Positions 1 through 7,754 are shown, counted from the first letter of the stretch. The stretch: DNA of 23,440 nucleotides from WAOL01 sp964399035 (GCA_964399035.1 CAYNPH010000036.1:1-23440); one strand, 5' to 3'. The notes: generated by a model not told the origin, from the sequence alone. Program-made: numbers and translations.

Positions 1-188
1 TAGACCAGTCCAGGAATGTTAATCGCGCCGGGCGCGAACGGGTTGAAGCGCCTCTGGGGTGGCGGCTGCCACCAGCCATGCGTGTATAGCACTACTTCCT
101 TGTTTTGGGCGTTCATTATTGGTGCTAGGGCGGATAGGGCAACTACAACCAATATTGCTAATGATATGAGGGCTACTGCTTTCCTCAT
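1..188 (-). CDS. ABC-type solute-binding protein, N-terminal part (truncated by window edge)
   Basis: The minus strand from the ATG at 186-188 stays open to the window edge, giving 62 residues. It begins MRKAVALISLAILVVVALSA, a clear signal peptide (two basic residues, long hydrophobic stretch, small residues near position 22-27), followed by a mature segment with HGWWQPPP and FNPFAPGAI. The NPF(A/S)PG pattern soon after the signal peptide is typical of family-5 (peptide/oligosaccharide) solute-binding proteins of Thermoproteota, which sit on the cell surface and deliver substrate to an ABC importer. A GGGGTG ribosome-binding site lies about 8 nt before the ATG. The rest of the protein and any permease genes lie outside the window, so the substrate is unknown. 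The secretion call is firm; the family call is moderate because only the first tenth of the protein is visible. Confidence 0.7.
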   Translation of the reverse strand, partial: MRKAVALISLAILVVVALSALAPIMNAQNKEVVLYTHGWWQPPPQRRFNPFAPGAINIPGLV

Positions 189-586
189 GACTAACACACC
201 CCGCTAGGGGATACCTTCGGGTTTTACTTAACGTCGGATGTAATTAAATTTTACTACCAGTAATAGTACTTGTGTGATAAGTAAGTACTGTTCCGAGGTA
301 TTTCCTATATTAGTGCACATGAATACGTTAATCAGTATCATCAGTGGTTCTCATACGCAGAAATTCAAGTGTGGGTATCTAAAAGAAAGTTAAATTAAAT
401 TATTTACAGAGCTACATGAATAGTTCAACACATTATTAATTATATTATACACCATTATATGGTAAGTGCATTGTGTGACCTAAACGTTGGACAGGTATGG
501 TAAATTACATACATATTACACCGATACCTAACGCACTCCGTTAAGCAGTCTATAGCAGTAATCTAAACACAATGCACGTATTTCCC
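189..586. other. A/T-rich intergenic region without a recognised gene
   Basis: This 398-nt stretch has no convincing ORF and is much richer in A/T than the flanking genes. Near its left end it should hold the promoter of the minus-strand solute-binding protein; an A/T stretch at 241-252 (TTTAATTA on the minus strand) is a possible TATA box. A short inverted repeat, ACCAT-TAT-ATGGT, lies at 451-463. No tRNA, small RNA fold or repeat array is recognisable by eye. Confidence 0.5.
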
Positions 587-1627
587 CTACTGCCTTTTCC
601 TTAGCACCTCCACTTCTATGGTTTCAGCCTCAATGTCCTCAAGGTACGCTTCCCAGCCACCAACCGTCACTATGCCCTTAGGTGTTTTTACGTAGAGCCT
701 GGTTACGCCATCCCCTAAGCTCCCTGCCTGCAGTCTCTCGACATCGCCGATGATCACGACGTTCTTCCTGGTTTTGGTGTCTATGCCGTTGACTTTTACG
801 CGTACCGCGTATCTCTTGTCGAACGCTATGTCTATGTAGTCAGTCGCTCTTGGTAGGAAGACAAAGCGTTTTCTGTCCCCTAGCTTGGGTTCCTCCACCT
901 GGAGTACCCTGCTATAGTCTCTTAAGACGAAGAGATAGTACTCCCCTAATATCTGTATTAGGAATTTATTCTCCGTAAAGAATCCTAGGGGGGCTGGGGG
1001 CTCGGGTTCCCACCACCTAGGCACTACGACTAACCTCCTGCGGTCAGCTATCATTACGGTCGGCCCCCTGATCACCTTCCTCCTAACCTCGCCGAATAGC
1101 TTCTCCGCTTCCCTGCATTCGTCGTAGAGTATAGCACACTTGGACACCTCCGGAGGTATGAACTCTATTAGTTCCCTGTACCTCCTCAGCGTATGGCAGT
1201 AGCCCGCGAAGAGGAACTCGTACTTTGCCTCCTTTATGAGGTTCTCGGCAGCCGTGTCTATAGATAATATACTCTCAAGCCTTACGATGTCTGCGACGGA
1301 CTCGTTCCTCTCGCGGTAGGCCGTAAATATGCTTAGTATGCTTGAGTACGTGTTCTCAAGCTCCCTTACCTTCTGCTCAACAAGCTTCCTTAGCGACGTG
1401 GGTGGGTCAAGCGCGTAGTACCTTGCTGGGTGTCCCTCGGCAACCACCACTAACCCCCTGCGCTCTAGCCTTCTAACTACGTCGTACACTCTAGGCTGAG
1501 GTATGCCTGCCTTCTTCGCTAGCTCCGTGCTCGTCATGGAGCCGTACTTTAGTAAGGCGACGTAAGCTTTAGCCTCGTACGAGCTTAGGCCGAATTTCCT
1601 TAGCTCTTTTTCTATTGATTCAATCAC
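587..1627 (-). CDS. TrmB-family transcriptional regulator
   Basis: This 346-residue protein has an N-terminal winged helix-turn-helix (about residues 8-75: LSSYEAKAYVALL, then MTSTELAKKAGIPQPRVYDV and RRLERRGLVVV), the hallmark of the TrmB family of archaeal sugar and metabolic regulators. A coiled segment (EQKVRELENTYSS, about 86-100) usually serves dimerisation, and a C-terminal effector-binding domain fills out the usual family length of about 340. TrmB proteins bind DNA near target promoters and respond to a small ligand. It lies between a Na+-pumping decarboxylase operon and a secreted solute-binding protein gene, all on the same strand, so either may be its target; the neighbouring solute-binding protein fits known TrmB biology best. 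The start is GTG at 1625-1627 with GAGGGTGGTG about 10 nt upstream. Effector and targets cannot be read from sequence. Confidence 0.88.
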   Translation of the reverse strand: MIESIEKELRKFGLSSYEAKAYVALLKYGSMTSTELAKKAGIPQPRVYDVVRRLERRGLVVVAEGHPARYYALDPPTSLRKLVEQKVRELENTYSSILSIFTAYRERNESVADIVRLESILSIDTAAENLIKEAKYEFLFAGYCHTLRRYRELIEFIPPEVSKCAILYDECREAEKLFGEVRRKVIRGPTVMIADRRRLVVVPRWWEPEPPAPLGFFTENKFLIQILGEYYLFVLRDYSRVLQVEEPKLGDRKRFVFLPRATDYIDIAFDKRYAVRVKVNGIDTKTRKNVVIIGDVERLQAGSLGDGVTRLYVKTPKGIVTVGGWEAYLEDIEAETIEVEVLRKRQ

Positions 1628-1659
1628 TCCCTACACCACCCTCGGGCTGAGCTTGTTTG

Positions 1660-1667
1660 CTTTAAGC
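1660..1667 (-). promoter_or_regulatory. Probable TATA box of the TrmB gene
   Basis: The minus strand reads GGCTTAAAGC here. Its centre is about 26 nt from position 1637, which would give a leader of roughly 10 nt before the GTG at 1627, the short-leader arrangement seen at several genes in this window. A second A/T box (CCTTTTAAGC, minus strand, about 1713-1722) is an alternative that would give a leader of over 60 nt. Confidence 0.4.
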
Positions 1668-1761
1668 CCTAGGAAACCGCGTGGTGAAGCCATAAACTAA
1701 TTCCCGTAATTTGCTTAAAAGGTATTTGCTAATCCTTGATAGTATGTTAACATGTCATGGT

Positions 1762-1786
1762 GAAAATAAGAAAAGTGAAAAAGAGG
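1762..1786 (-). terminator. T-rich terminator after the decarboxylase operon
   Basis: On the minus strand, 40-65 nt after the beta-subunit stop codon, there is a run CTCTTTTTCACTTTTCTTATTTTC. Clustered T runs without a required hairpin are the normal archaeal termination signal. The site separates the operon from the TrmB gene, which has its own promoter-like boxes. Confidence 0.55.
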
Positions 1787-1826
1787 TAGGTGGTTTCCCC
1801 CTTAGCGGTGTTTGCGGGAAGACAGG

Positions 1827-3056
1827 CTAGTGCCCTAGCATGTACAGGTGAACGAAGTTTATGTAGATGCCCGCAACTATCGCCGTTCCGATCACGCCAG
1901 CGACGTTAGGCCCCATAGCGTTCATTATTATGTAGTTCCCGGGGTCAACCCTGGACACCTCCCTCTGAACTACCCTAGCTGACATTGGTACGGCGGATAC
2001 CCCGGCCGCGCCTATTGCGGGGTTAACCTTGCCCCTCGTTGCGAAGTACATTATCTCTCCGAACACTACGCCACCGACGGTTGACGCCATGAACGCTATT
2101 AGTCCCCATAGGAAGGTTAGCGCGAACATCCTTAGGAATTCGAAGGGCGTTATCCCCATGACCTTGGAGTAGTAGTTAATCATGTCCACGCTCATTGTGC
2201 TGCCTACAGTTATTGTCAGCAATATTATGAGGATGTTCATCAGGTCATTAGCGGAGGTCTTAACTAGCCTTTCAAGCAGCTCGGTGACGCCGGACTCCTT
2301 CATTAGGTTGCCTAGGGCAAGCATACCGACTATGGGTATGGCTCTAGGCACGAGCAAGGCCGTGACGATGATCAACAGTACCGGGAATATTAGCGCTTCA
2401 AGGTCACTTACCTTCCGCGGCGGCTTCATCCTCACCGCCCTGTGCTTCTTGGGGAGTAACCTGATTATCGGGGGCTGAATTATCGGGACTAACGACATGT
2501 AAGTGTAGGCAGCTAACGCCACAGGCCCTAGGATCTCGGGCGCTAACTTGACGCTCGTGTATATCGTTGTCGGGCCGTCCGCACCACCTATTATGGCTAT
2601 GGAGGCTGCCTCACCCAAGTTAAATCCCATATAGAGCGCGCCTATTAAGGACACGAACACACCTAGCTGTGCGGCAGCCCCGAGAATGAAGGTATATGGC
2701 TGAGCTAGTAGAGGGCGGAAATCTATCATAGCGCCCAAACACAGGAATATCAGCAACGGAATTATCTCCGTCTCTATGAATAACTTATATATAATGAATA
2801 GGGGACCAGCCGCCTCAGCACCTCCCCCGAATATCTGACCTGGGGTCATCAGATGCGCTCCAGGAACGTTAGCTAGGACCATGCCAACCCCTATGCCTGT
2901 AAGGAGTAGGGGCTCTATCCTCTTCCGCACCGCTAAGTAAATGAAGACGAACCCTATTACCATGAAGAGTATCCTGAGTGGTTCCTGAACCAGCAGTACC
3001 AACCCTGTCGACTCTAGGAACTGCATGAACGCTGTGGCTAGATCCACTACTCTCAC
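1827..3056 (-). CDS. mmdB: Na+-pumping methylmalonyl-CoA decarboxylase, beta subunit (OadB/MmdB family)
   Basis: A 409-residue polytopic membrane protein of the OadB/GcdB/MmdB family, the part of the decarboxylase that takes carboxybiotin, releases CO2 and exports Na+. The signature GGADGPTTIYT is at 157-167; its Asp160 corresponds to the Asp that is essential for Na+ movement in characterised OadB proteins. The second signature, NPAIGAAGVSAVPMSARVV, is at 345-363, followed by NAMGPNVAGVIG at 379-390, both strongly conserved in the family. Length is normal. It is the last gene of a four-gene operon, starting 1 nt after the biotin-carrier stop. The GTG at 3054-3056 has GGAG 4 nt upstream; a second GTG at 3045-3047, spaced 6 nt from GAGGTGA, is an equally good start and would remove three residues. 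Confidence 0.95.
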   Translation of the reverse strand: MRVVDLATAFMQFLESTGLVLLVQEPLRILFMVIGFVFIYLAVRKRIEPLLLTGIGVGMVLANVPGAHLMTPGQIFGGGAEAAGPLFIIYKLFIETEIIPLLIFLCLGAMIDFRPLLAQPYTFILGAAAQLGVFVSLIGALYMGFNLGEAASIAIIGGADGPTTIYTSVKLAPEILGPVALAAYTYMSLVPIIQPPIIRLLPKKHRAVRMKPPRKVSDLEALIFPVLLIIVTALLVPRAIPIVGMLALGNLMKESGVTELLERLVKTSANDLMNILIILLTITVGSTMSVDMINYYSKVMGITPFEFLRMFALTFLWGLIAFMASTVGGVVFGEIMYFATRGKVNPAIGAAGVSAVPMSARVVQREVSRVDPGNYIIMNAMGPNVAGVIGTAIVAGIYINFVHLYMLGH

Positions 3057-3057
3057 C

Positions 3058-3546
3058 TCACTCCATCACTACCAATACGTCACCGGTGTTTACTGCGTCA
3101 CCTGGCTTGACGCGGACCTCCTTTATGACACCTTCCGTCTCGGCGAATATCTCCACCTCCATCTTCATCGACTCTATCGTGAGCACTACGTCACCTTTCT
3201 TGACCCGGTCGCCGGGCTTAACAAGCACCTTGAGAACTTTCCCTGGTAGCTGAGCCACTATCGTCTTACCGCCTGCAGGGGCTGGGGTTGGCGCTGGTGC
3301 TGGCGTCACTGCTGGCTGCGCTGGCGGGGCCTGCGTTGGTGCAGTGACTGTTGGCGCTGGCGTCGATGCTGGTGTCGTGGTAGTGGCTGGCTGTGTTGCT
3401 GCCGCTACGGCGGAGACGGTTACCTGCACTTCCTTGCCGTTAATGAAGGCCTTAAACACGTCCTCACTAATCCTCTCTACCTCCACTTCGTAAGTGGTGT
3501 TACCGACCTTAACTACGTACTTTCTCTTAGGGTTTTGACTCATCAT
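3058..3546 (-). CDS. mmdC: Biotin carrier subunit of the decarboxylase (gamma/MmdC type)
   Basis: A 162-residue biotin carboxyl carrier. Residues 1-45 form a short N-terminal domain seen in such carriers, 46-92 are a flexible Ala/Pro/Thr linker, and 93-162 are a biotinyl/lipoyl domain. The biotinylated lysine is Lys128 in ESMKM; most family members have AMKM, so Glu-Ser replaces the usual residues before the Met-Lys-Met core, a variation seen in other functional carriers. Its carboxybiotin shuttles between the carboxyltransferase (upstream gene) and the membrane beta subunit (downstream gene). The start overlaps the stop of the small membrane subunit by 4 nt (ATGA), which implies translational coupling; a second ATG directly follows the first. 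No biotin carboxylase gene is in the window, as expected for a decarboxylase rather than a carboxylase. Confidence 0.94.
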   Translation of the reverse strand: MMSQNPKRKYVVKVGNTTYEVEVERISEDVFKAFINGKEVQVTVSAVAAATQPATTTTPASTPAPTVTAPTQAPPAQPAVTPAPAPTPAPAGGKTIVAQLPGKVLKVLVKPGDRVKKGDVVLTIESMKMEVEIFAETEGVIKEVRVKPGDAVNTGDVLVVME

Positions 3547-3941
3547 GACTCACCTCCGGATTTCCTTCTTTCCCTAATGTAAGCGAAGTCACCTAGGTAG
3601 ACACGCGTGTCGAGCCTAGCCTTAACCACCCACGGGCTTGGGCCCCAGCCCCGAGACGTTGCGGGTGCCGCGGCCGGCATGGAGGGTATCGCCTCCGTTA
3701 GGAATGCGTGGATCGCTGCGGCGACAGCCACCGCTTCCTCGGGACTTAATTCGGGTGCGGTTACCGTGGGTGTTGGGGTTACCTCAGGTTTTGGGGCTGG
3801 GACCGCTACTGGTTTCTCTATTTTGGAGATTATCTTGGAGGTTACGTACATGGCTATGCTTAAAATAATTATTATTGCGAAGGTCATTGTGTAGCCTAGG
3901 GCACCCATTACGAGACCTTCAGCTAGTTGGGGTGAGACCAT
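3543..3941 (-). CDS. mmdD: Decarboxylase small membrane subunit (OadG/MmdD type)
   Basis: A 132-residue protein with one N-terminal membrane helix (about 12-36, ALGYTMTFAIIIILSIAMYV), a Pro/Val/Thr-rich linker (about 43-64) and a C-terminal part with LSPEEAVAVAAAIHAFL (65-81) and WVVKARLD near 104-111. This layout is typical of the OadG/MmdD subunit, which holds the soluble carboxyltransferase and biotin carrier to the membrane beta subunit. The start ATG at 3939-3941 has a strong GGAGGTG site that also lies between it and the preceding stop 13 nt away. It is the second gene of the operon. The family is poorly conserved in sequence, so the call rests on size, helix, the SPEE region and gene order, which matches the order in Thermococcales. 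Confidence 0.87.
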   Translation of the reverse strand: MVSPQLAEGLVMGALGYTMTFAIIIILSIAMYVTSKIISKIEKPVAVPAPKPEVTPTPTVTAPELSPEEAVAVAAAIHAFLTEAIPSMPAAAPATSRGWGPSPWVVKARLDTRVYLGDFAYIRERRKSGGES

Positions 3942-3954
3942 TTCACCTCCTACC

Positions 3955-5529
3955 TCACACGGGCATTATACCGTGTTTCTTGGGCGGTACCCTGATCCTG
4001 ATCTCTCTCTTGGTTATTAGGTGCTCTAGTGCCTTGACTAGTGTTGGCCTGGTTTCCTTGGGCTCTATTACTGCGTCTATGTATCCTCTTGCGGCGGCTA
4101 CGTATGGGTTAGCTATCTTCTCACGGTACTCCCTTGCGAACTCCTTCAGTTTCTCGGCCCTCTTCTGCGGGTCCTCGATCGCGGCTAACTCCCTCCTCCA
4201 GATTATCTGGGCGGCTCCCTCGGGACCCATCACGGCTATTTCCGCTGTTGGCCACGCAGCAACGAAGTCTGCTCCTAAGTGTCTTGAGCCCATGGCTATG
4301 TACGCGCCGCCGTATGCCTTGCGGAGAATCACCGTTAGTTTAGGTACGGTTGCTTCGCTGTAGGCGTAGAGTATCTTGGCTCCGTGCCTTATTATCCCGC
4401 CATGCTCCTGCCTGGTGCCTGGGAGGTAGCCTGGCACGTCAACGAAGGTTATTATGGGTATGTTGAATGCGTCGCAGAACCTCACGAACCTCGCTATCTT
4501 GTCGGATGAGTCGATGTCTAGGACCCCCGCCATGAAGTTTGGTTGGTTAGCCACGACGCCCACGACCCTGCCTGCTAGCCTGCCGAATCCTATCACGGCG
4601 CTCCTGGCCCACTGTGGGAATACCTCGAAGAACGTGCCCGTGTCCAGAATCCTAGTTATTATGTCCCTCACATCGTACGGTGCGTTAGGATCTTCGGGGA
4701 TGATTGTGTCTAGCTCTGGATCCATCCTGTTGGGGCTGTCGTTAGTAGGTTCGTATGGTGGGTCCTCCATGTTGTTGCTGGGTAAGTACGTGAGGAGCTT
4801 CTTGATTATGTTGATTGCCTCCTCATCGTTGTTTGCTACGAAGCTAGCCATGCCTGACCTAGTCGCGTGCACGTCGGCCCCGCCGAGCTGTTGCTCGTCA
4901 ACGTCCTCGCCGATTACCTGCTTAACTACTCGTGGCCCTGTTATGAACATGAAGGAAGTTTTCCTGACCATGATTATGAAGTCCATCAATGCTGGTGAGT
5001 AGACGGCGCCGCCAGCGCATGGCCCCATTATTGCAGCTATCTGCGGTATTACTCCCGAGGCTTGGACGTTCATGTAGAATATGTCGCCATACCCCTTGAG
5101 GGAGTCTACACCCTCCTGGATCCTGGCGCCTCCGGAGTCATTAAGGAATATTACTGGGACGCCCGTGCTTAACGCGTAACTCATTGCCTTAACGACCTTG
5201 GCAGCATGCATCTCGCCTAGCGAACCGCCCATGAACGTGAAGTCCTGCGCTATCACCACTACGCGCCTACCGCCGACCTTCGCTAAACCAGTAACCACGC
5301 CGTCCCCATAGGCCCACTTCTTCTCCATGCCGAACTCCGTGGCCCTGTGCCTTACAAGCATGTCGACCTCAAGGAATGAATCTGGATCCACTAGGAAATC
5401 TATCCTCTCCCGCGCCGTTAACTTGCCCTTAGCGTGTTGCTTCATGATTCCCGTCTTACCGCCTCCGAGAAGGGCCTTTTCCTTCATCTCCCTTAACTTG
5501 CGGATCTCGGGTCTTTCCGAGCCACTCAT
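3955..5529 (-). CDS. mmdA: Methylmalonyl-CoA decarboxylase alpha subunit (carboxyltransferase, PccB/MmdA family)
   Basis: An acyl-CoA carboxyltransferase of the crotonase fold, 524 residues from the ATG at 5527-5529 (528 if TTG at 5539-5541 is used). It moves the carboxyl group of methylmalonyl-CoA to biotin. Numbered from TTG: the N-half carries NDSGGARIQEGVDSLKGYG (134-152) and GPCAGGAVYSPA (173-184), whose backbone forms the CoA-thioester oxyanion pocket; the C-half carries FVDVPGYLPGTRQEHGG, RKAYGGAYIAMGSRHLGAD and PTAEIAVMGPEGA. The family also includes propionyl/acetyl-CoA carboxylase beta subunits, but the downstream OadG-like, carrier and Na+-pump genes, with no biotin carboxylase, point to decarboxylation. 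The ATG is preferred because the TATA box at 5564-5570 predicts a transcript start near 5541. Confidence 0.93.
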   Translation of the reverse strand: MSGSERPEIRKLREMKEKALLGGGKTGIMKQHAKGKLTARERIDFLVDPDSFLEVDMLVRHRATEFGMEKKWAYGDGVVTGLAKVGGRRVVVIAQDFTFMGGSLGEMHAAKVVKAMSYALSTGVPVIFLNDSGGARIQEGVDSLKGYGDIFYMNVQASGVIPQIAAIMGPCAGGAVYSPALMDFIIMVRKTSFMFITGPRVVKQVIGEDVDEQQLGGADVHATRSGMASFVANNDEEAINIIKKLLTYLPSNNMEDPPYEPTNDSPNRMDPELDTIIPEDPNAPYDVRDIITRILDTGTFFEVFPQWARSAVIGFGRLAGRVVGVVANQPNFMAGVLDIDSSDKIARFVRFCDAFNIPIITFVDVPGYLPGTRQEHGGIIRHGAKILYAYSEATVPKLTVILRKAYGGAYIAMGSRHLGADFVAAWPTAEIAVMGPEGAAQIIWRRELAAIEDPQKRAEKLKEFAREYREKIANPYVAAARGYIDAVIEPKETRPTLVKALEHLITKREIRIRVPPKKHGIMPV

Positions 5530-5563
5530 GGGTAGAACCAAATACAGTAGTTGCGTGCCACAG

Positions 5564-5570
5564 TTATAAA
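5564..5570. promoter_or_regulatory. Shared near-palindromic TATA box between divergent genes
   Basis: TTATAAA on the plus strand reads TTTATAA on the minus strand. In the minus direction it places a transcript start near 5541, 12 nt before the mmdA ATG. In the plus direction it places one near 5593, 11 nt before the TTG of the next gene. No other TATA-like box lies in the 74-nt gap, so one element may serve both directions. Confidence 0.5.
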
Positions 5571-5603
5571 GCCTAACGTCTTACACTACATGCGTGGTAC
5601 CAA

Positions 5604-6143
5604 TTGGGCGTGACTGGTGCCGACGTCTCCTCGAAGCTCAAGGACATGCTCCGAGAGAGGGGGTACTACGTAAGTGAGGTAGATTCGAGAACCTGGGAGG
5701 CGAGGAAGAAGCTGAAACGCGTTGGGCTCAAGGGCAGAACCATATATTTCCTCACCAGGGTCGTCGATACGCTCACGTTGAAGGAGGCTGAGAACACCAA
5801 CAAGTTATTCGAGAGAAGAAGGCCTAAGGGGTCGATGACTTTCTTCTTCTACAACATAGTGCTGGTAGTTGATGATGGGTATGAGGAGGGAGCCGTGAAG
5901 TATATTGCCGATAAGATGTTTGAGACCTGGAACACCGCTCCCTACACGCCATGGGACGTGCTATTTACGTCGTATACTAAGGTGACGCACACGGTCAGCG
6001 TTGCGGAAGGGATAGCGCTGTACCCCTACAAGCCTCAGGTGGTGCAGAAAATGCTTCACCGTGAAGTGATTGAGGTCATGAACTCCCTCATGCTGTGGTT
6101 GAGGAAGCACCGCACACGCACTGATGAAGGGCTACTTCAGTAA
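5604..6143 (+). CDS. Conserved-looking archaeal protein of unknown function
   Basis: I do not recognise this 179-residue protein. It appears soluble, without signal peptide or membrane helix, with mixed helix/strand composition and many charged residues. An early segment (ERGYYVSEVDSRTWEARKKL, about 18-37) resembles the helix-turn-strand start of small alpha/beta domains. The middle has two hydrophobic strands (TFFFYNIVLVVDDG, about 79-92), and the basic C-terminal helix (VIEVMNSLMLWLRKHRTR) could bind partners or nucleic acid. Starts: TTG at 5604 or GTG at 5610; an ATG at 5590 is in another frame and ends after seven codons. Codon use is like its neighbours and the frame is uninterrupted, so it is probably a true gene. 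It is divergent from mmdA, sharing a TATA box, which suggests joint regulation but not a function. Confidence 0.72.
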   Translation: MGVTGADVSSKLKDMLRERGYYVSEVDSRTWEARKKLKRVGLKGRTIYFLTRVVDTLTLKEAENTNKLFERRRPKGSMTFFFYNIVLVVDDGYEEGAVKYIADKMFETWNTAPYTPWDVLFTSYTKVTHTVSVAEGIALYPYKPQVVQKMLHREVIEVMNSLMLWLRKHRTRTDEGLLQ

Positions 6144-6170
6144 CATCAGTAAGTCCTTCGCAGCGCAACG

Positions 6171-6178
6171 TTAAAAAG
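6171..6178 (+). promoter_or_regulatory. Probable TATA box of the secreted propeller protein gene
   Basis: CGTTAAAAAGC sits 50 nt before the ATG at 6225 and predicts a transcript start near 6200, a leader of about 25 nt that contains the GGTGAAGGTG ribosome-binding site just before the start codon. Confidence 0.4.
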
Positions 6179-6224
6179 CAAAGTCGTTTAAGTTACTGAC
6201 CCATTCAACGTTAGGTGAAGGTGT

Positions 6225-7754
6225 ATGAAGTCGAGGATCGCCGTATTGTTAATTGCTGCCCTAATCGCTACGATTACTACTATCTCACCTCCCACTTATG
6301 CCACCAACGGGCATCGCTTAGTGTCTTTGGAGGGACTTAGCTCCGTCGCTTACGTCACCGCGGTAGAGGACGGTGTCATTATCGTGGGGACGAATCCTAA
6401 CGGTGAGGTTACGTGCCTCAAAGTGGGTTACGGACTTAGCGTCGAGTGGTCCCTGATTTTAGGGAAAGGCGGGATCGTTGTCTCCGCGTCTCCTGATGGT
6501 AGGTACCTAGCCTTGGGTGTGGTGGGCAATGCGTCAACTAAAATCATCGTGGTGAGTATCCGTGACGGATCTATCCTTAAGTCCTTCACCTTGCACGCAC
6601 GTGTCGACAAGATTAGGTGGGTTGGCAACGAATACTTAGTATTGGTGTTTAGAGAGAAGGATGTGAAGCGTTGGGAGTTAAGCGTCTACAACATAGGAGG
6701 GGAAAGAACATTCACCACGACTTCTCTGGGGCCGGGCTTTAGGTTGGGTCAATCCCTAATATCTGGGGGAACAGTCGTCGTCCTGAATTCCTCACTGAGC
6801 CTTAATGCCCGTAACGTGTATGCTTACGTAGTTGGTGAGGACGTACACCATCTCGGTAGGAGCGTTATTGCATTGACGTTGTCTCCGGACGGCTCGTTGG
6901 TCGCCATGCTGGAGTGCAGTGGGGGTGAGGCATACTTGAAGGTTGAGCGGGTTTCTGATGGTCACGTCATTCTGAGTAGGTCTCTAGGTAACGTAAGCGA
7001 AGGTGTCGTCGAGTTCAGTCATGACGGGCGTTACGTCGCTGCCGCGTATAGTTATGGGGGAGGCGCACTGCTGGAGGTGTTCAGCTTAAGTAACGGATCC
7101 CTTATCTTGAGAACCAAGGTGCTTGAGGGCGAGCCTTTAGTCGACTTCATCAGCTGGTCTCCCGGCTCGAGATACTTACTTGTCAGGGGTGCTAAGGGGC
7201 TTGAGGTGCTCAACCTGGATGGTGAGGTAGTTCTGAGTAGGGTGATTATTGGGGACGTAGATGAGGTTTTCTGGTTCCCGAACTCCGGGTTCGTGGGTTT
7301 AGTGGTTGAGGACGAGACTATGGGGTACGATTACTTCATGCTACTCTCACTAAGCAACGGGGCTGAGTTCAAGGTCGTTAACGGCGGCGTTATTGGCGAG
7401 TACTTCCTTCCTGAGCCCAGTGTTCTGGGCTTAGTTTTCAAGGACGGCACAGCCGACGTCATCCTCAGTAACGGTAGCGTGGTTAAGGTTACGGGCCCTA
7501 GTAATTGGCGTGTAGAGCACGTGCTTCTTAGGAAATGCGGGGATAGAAGAGTCCAGTTATTCGTTGTGTACTCCTCTGGTAGTGCTGTGTCCCTTAGCAA
7601 GGTCCTCATTAACTTAGCACCCGTAAGAACGTCAGTAAGCCCTGCCAGCACATCAGTGCGGGGGGCTGGCTTCGCTGATGAGGTTGCGGGGCTCTCTGCC
7701 ATAGTTGTCGTTGGGGCTGCACTCGTAATTGCCCTAAGTGCTCGTCGGGAGTAG
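6225..7754 (+). CDS. Secreted, C-terminally anchored beta-propeller-like protein
   Basis: A 509-residue protein with an N-terminal signal peptide (MKSRIAVLLIAALIATITTI, cleavage probably near 26) and a C-terminal hydrophobic helix followed by basic residues (SAIVVVGAALVIALSARRE, about 491-509), so it should be displayed on the outer face of the membrane. Between them, repeated blocks of the type SPDGRYLALG (about 87), SPDGSLVAML (about 222), SHDGRYVAAAY (about 270) and SPGSRYLLVRG (about 314), spaced 45-130 residues apart, are typical blades of WD40/TolB-like propellers. Many Asn-Xaa-Ser/Thr sites fit an archaeal surface glycoprotein. There is no catalytic motif, so a binding or structural surface role is likely; the ligand is unknown. 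The ATG is preceded by a good GGTGAAGGTG site. Confidence 0.8.
   Translation: MKSRIAVLLIAALIATITTISPPTYATNGHRLVSLEGLSSVAYVTAVEDGVIIVGTNPNGEVTCLKVGYGLSVEWSLILGKGGIVVSASPDGRYLALGVVGNASTKIIVVSIRDGSILKSFTLHARVDKIRWVGNEYLVLVFREKDVKRWELSVYNIGGERTFTTTSLGPGFRLGQSLISGGTVVVLNSSLSLNARNVYAYVVGEDVHHLGRSVIALTLSPDGSLVAMLECSGGEAYLKVERVSDGHVILSRSLGNVSEGVVEFSHDGRYVAAAYSYGGGALLEVFSLSNGSLILRTKVLEGEPLVDFISWSPGSRYLLVRGAKGLEVLNLDGEVVLSRVIIGDVDEVFWFPNSGFVGLVVEDETMGYDYFMLLSLSNGAEFKVVNGGVIGEYFLPEPSVLGLVFKDGTADVILSNGSVVKVTGPSNWRVEHVLLRKCGDRRVQLFVVYSSGSAVSLSKVLINLAPVRTSVSPASTSVRGAGFADEVAGLSAIVVVGAALVIALSARRE

Noticed and set aside
451..463. Inverted repeat ACCAT-TAT-ATGGT as an operator for the TrmB regulator
   Set aside because: A 5-bp dyad in A/T-rich DNA is easily due to chance, occurs once, and is not next to an identified promoter.
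2182..2478. Plus-strand open frames inside mmdB, mmdA, the NCS2 permease and the ABC permeases
   Set aside because: They are antisense shadows of well-conserved genes, lack family resemblance and have no promoter or ribosome-binding site.
3293..3410. Tandem repeat or microsatellite in the biotin carrier gene
   Set aside because: The repetitive look comes from an Ala/Pro/Thr linker coded with varied codons, usual in biotin carriers; there is no exact DNA repeat.
3955..5529. Annotation as propionyl-/acetyl-CoA carboxylase beta subunit of an autotrophic carbon-fixation cycle
   Set aside because: The operon carries the OadB-type Na+ pump and OadG-like subunits and no biotin carboxylase, which fits a decarboxylase.
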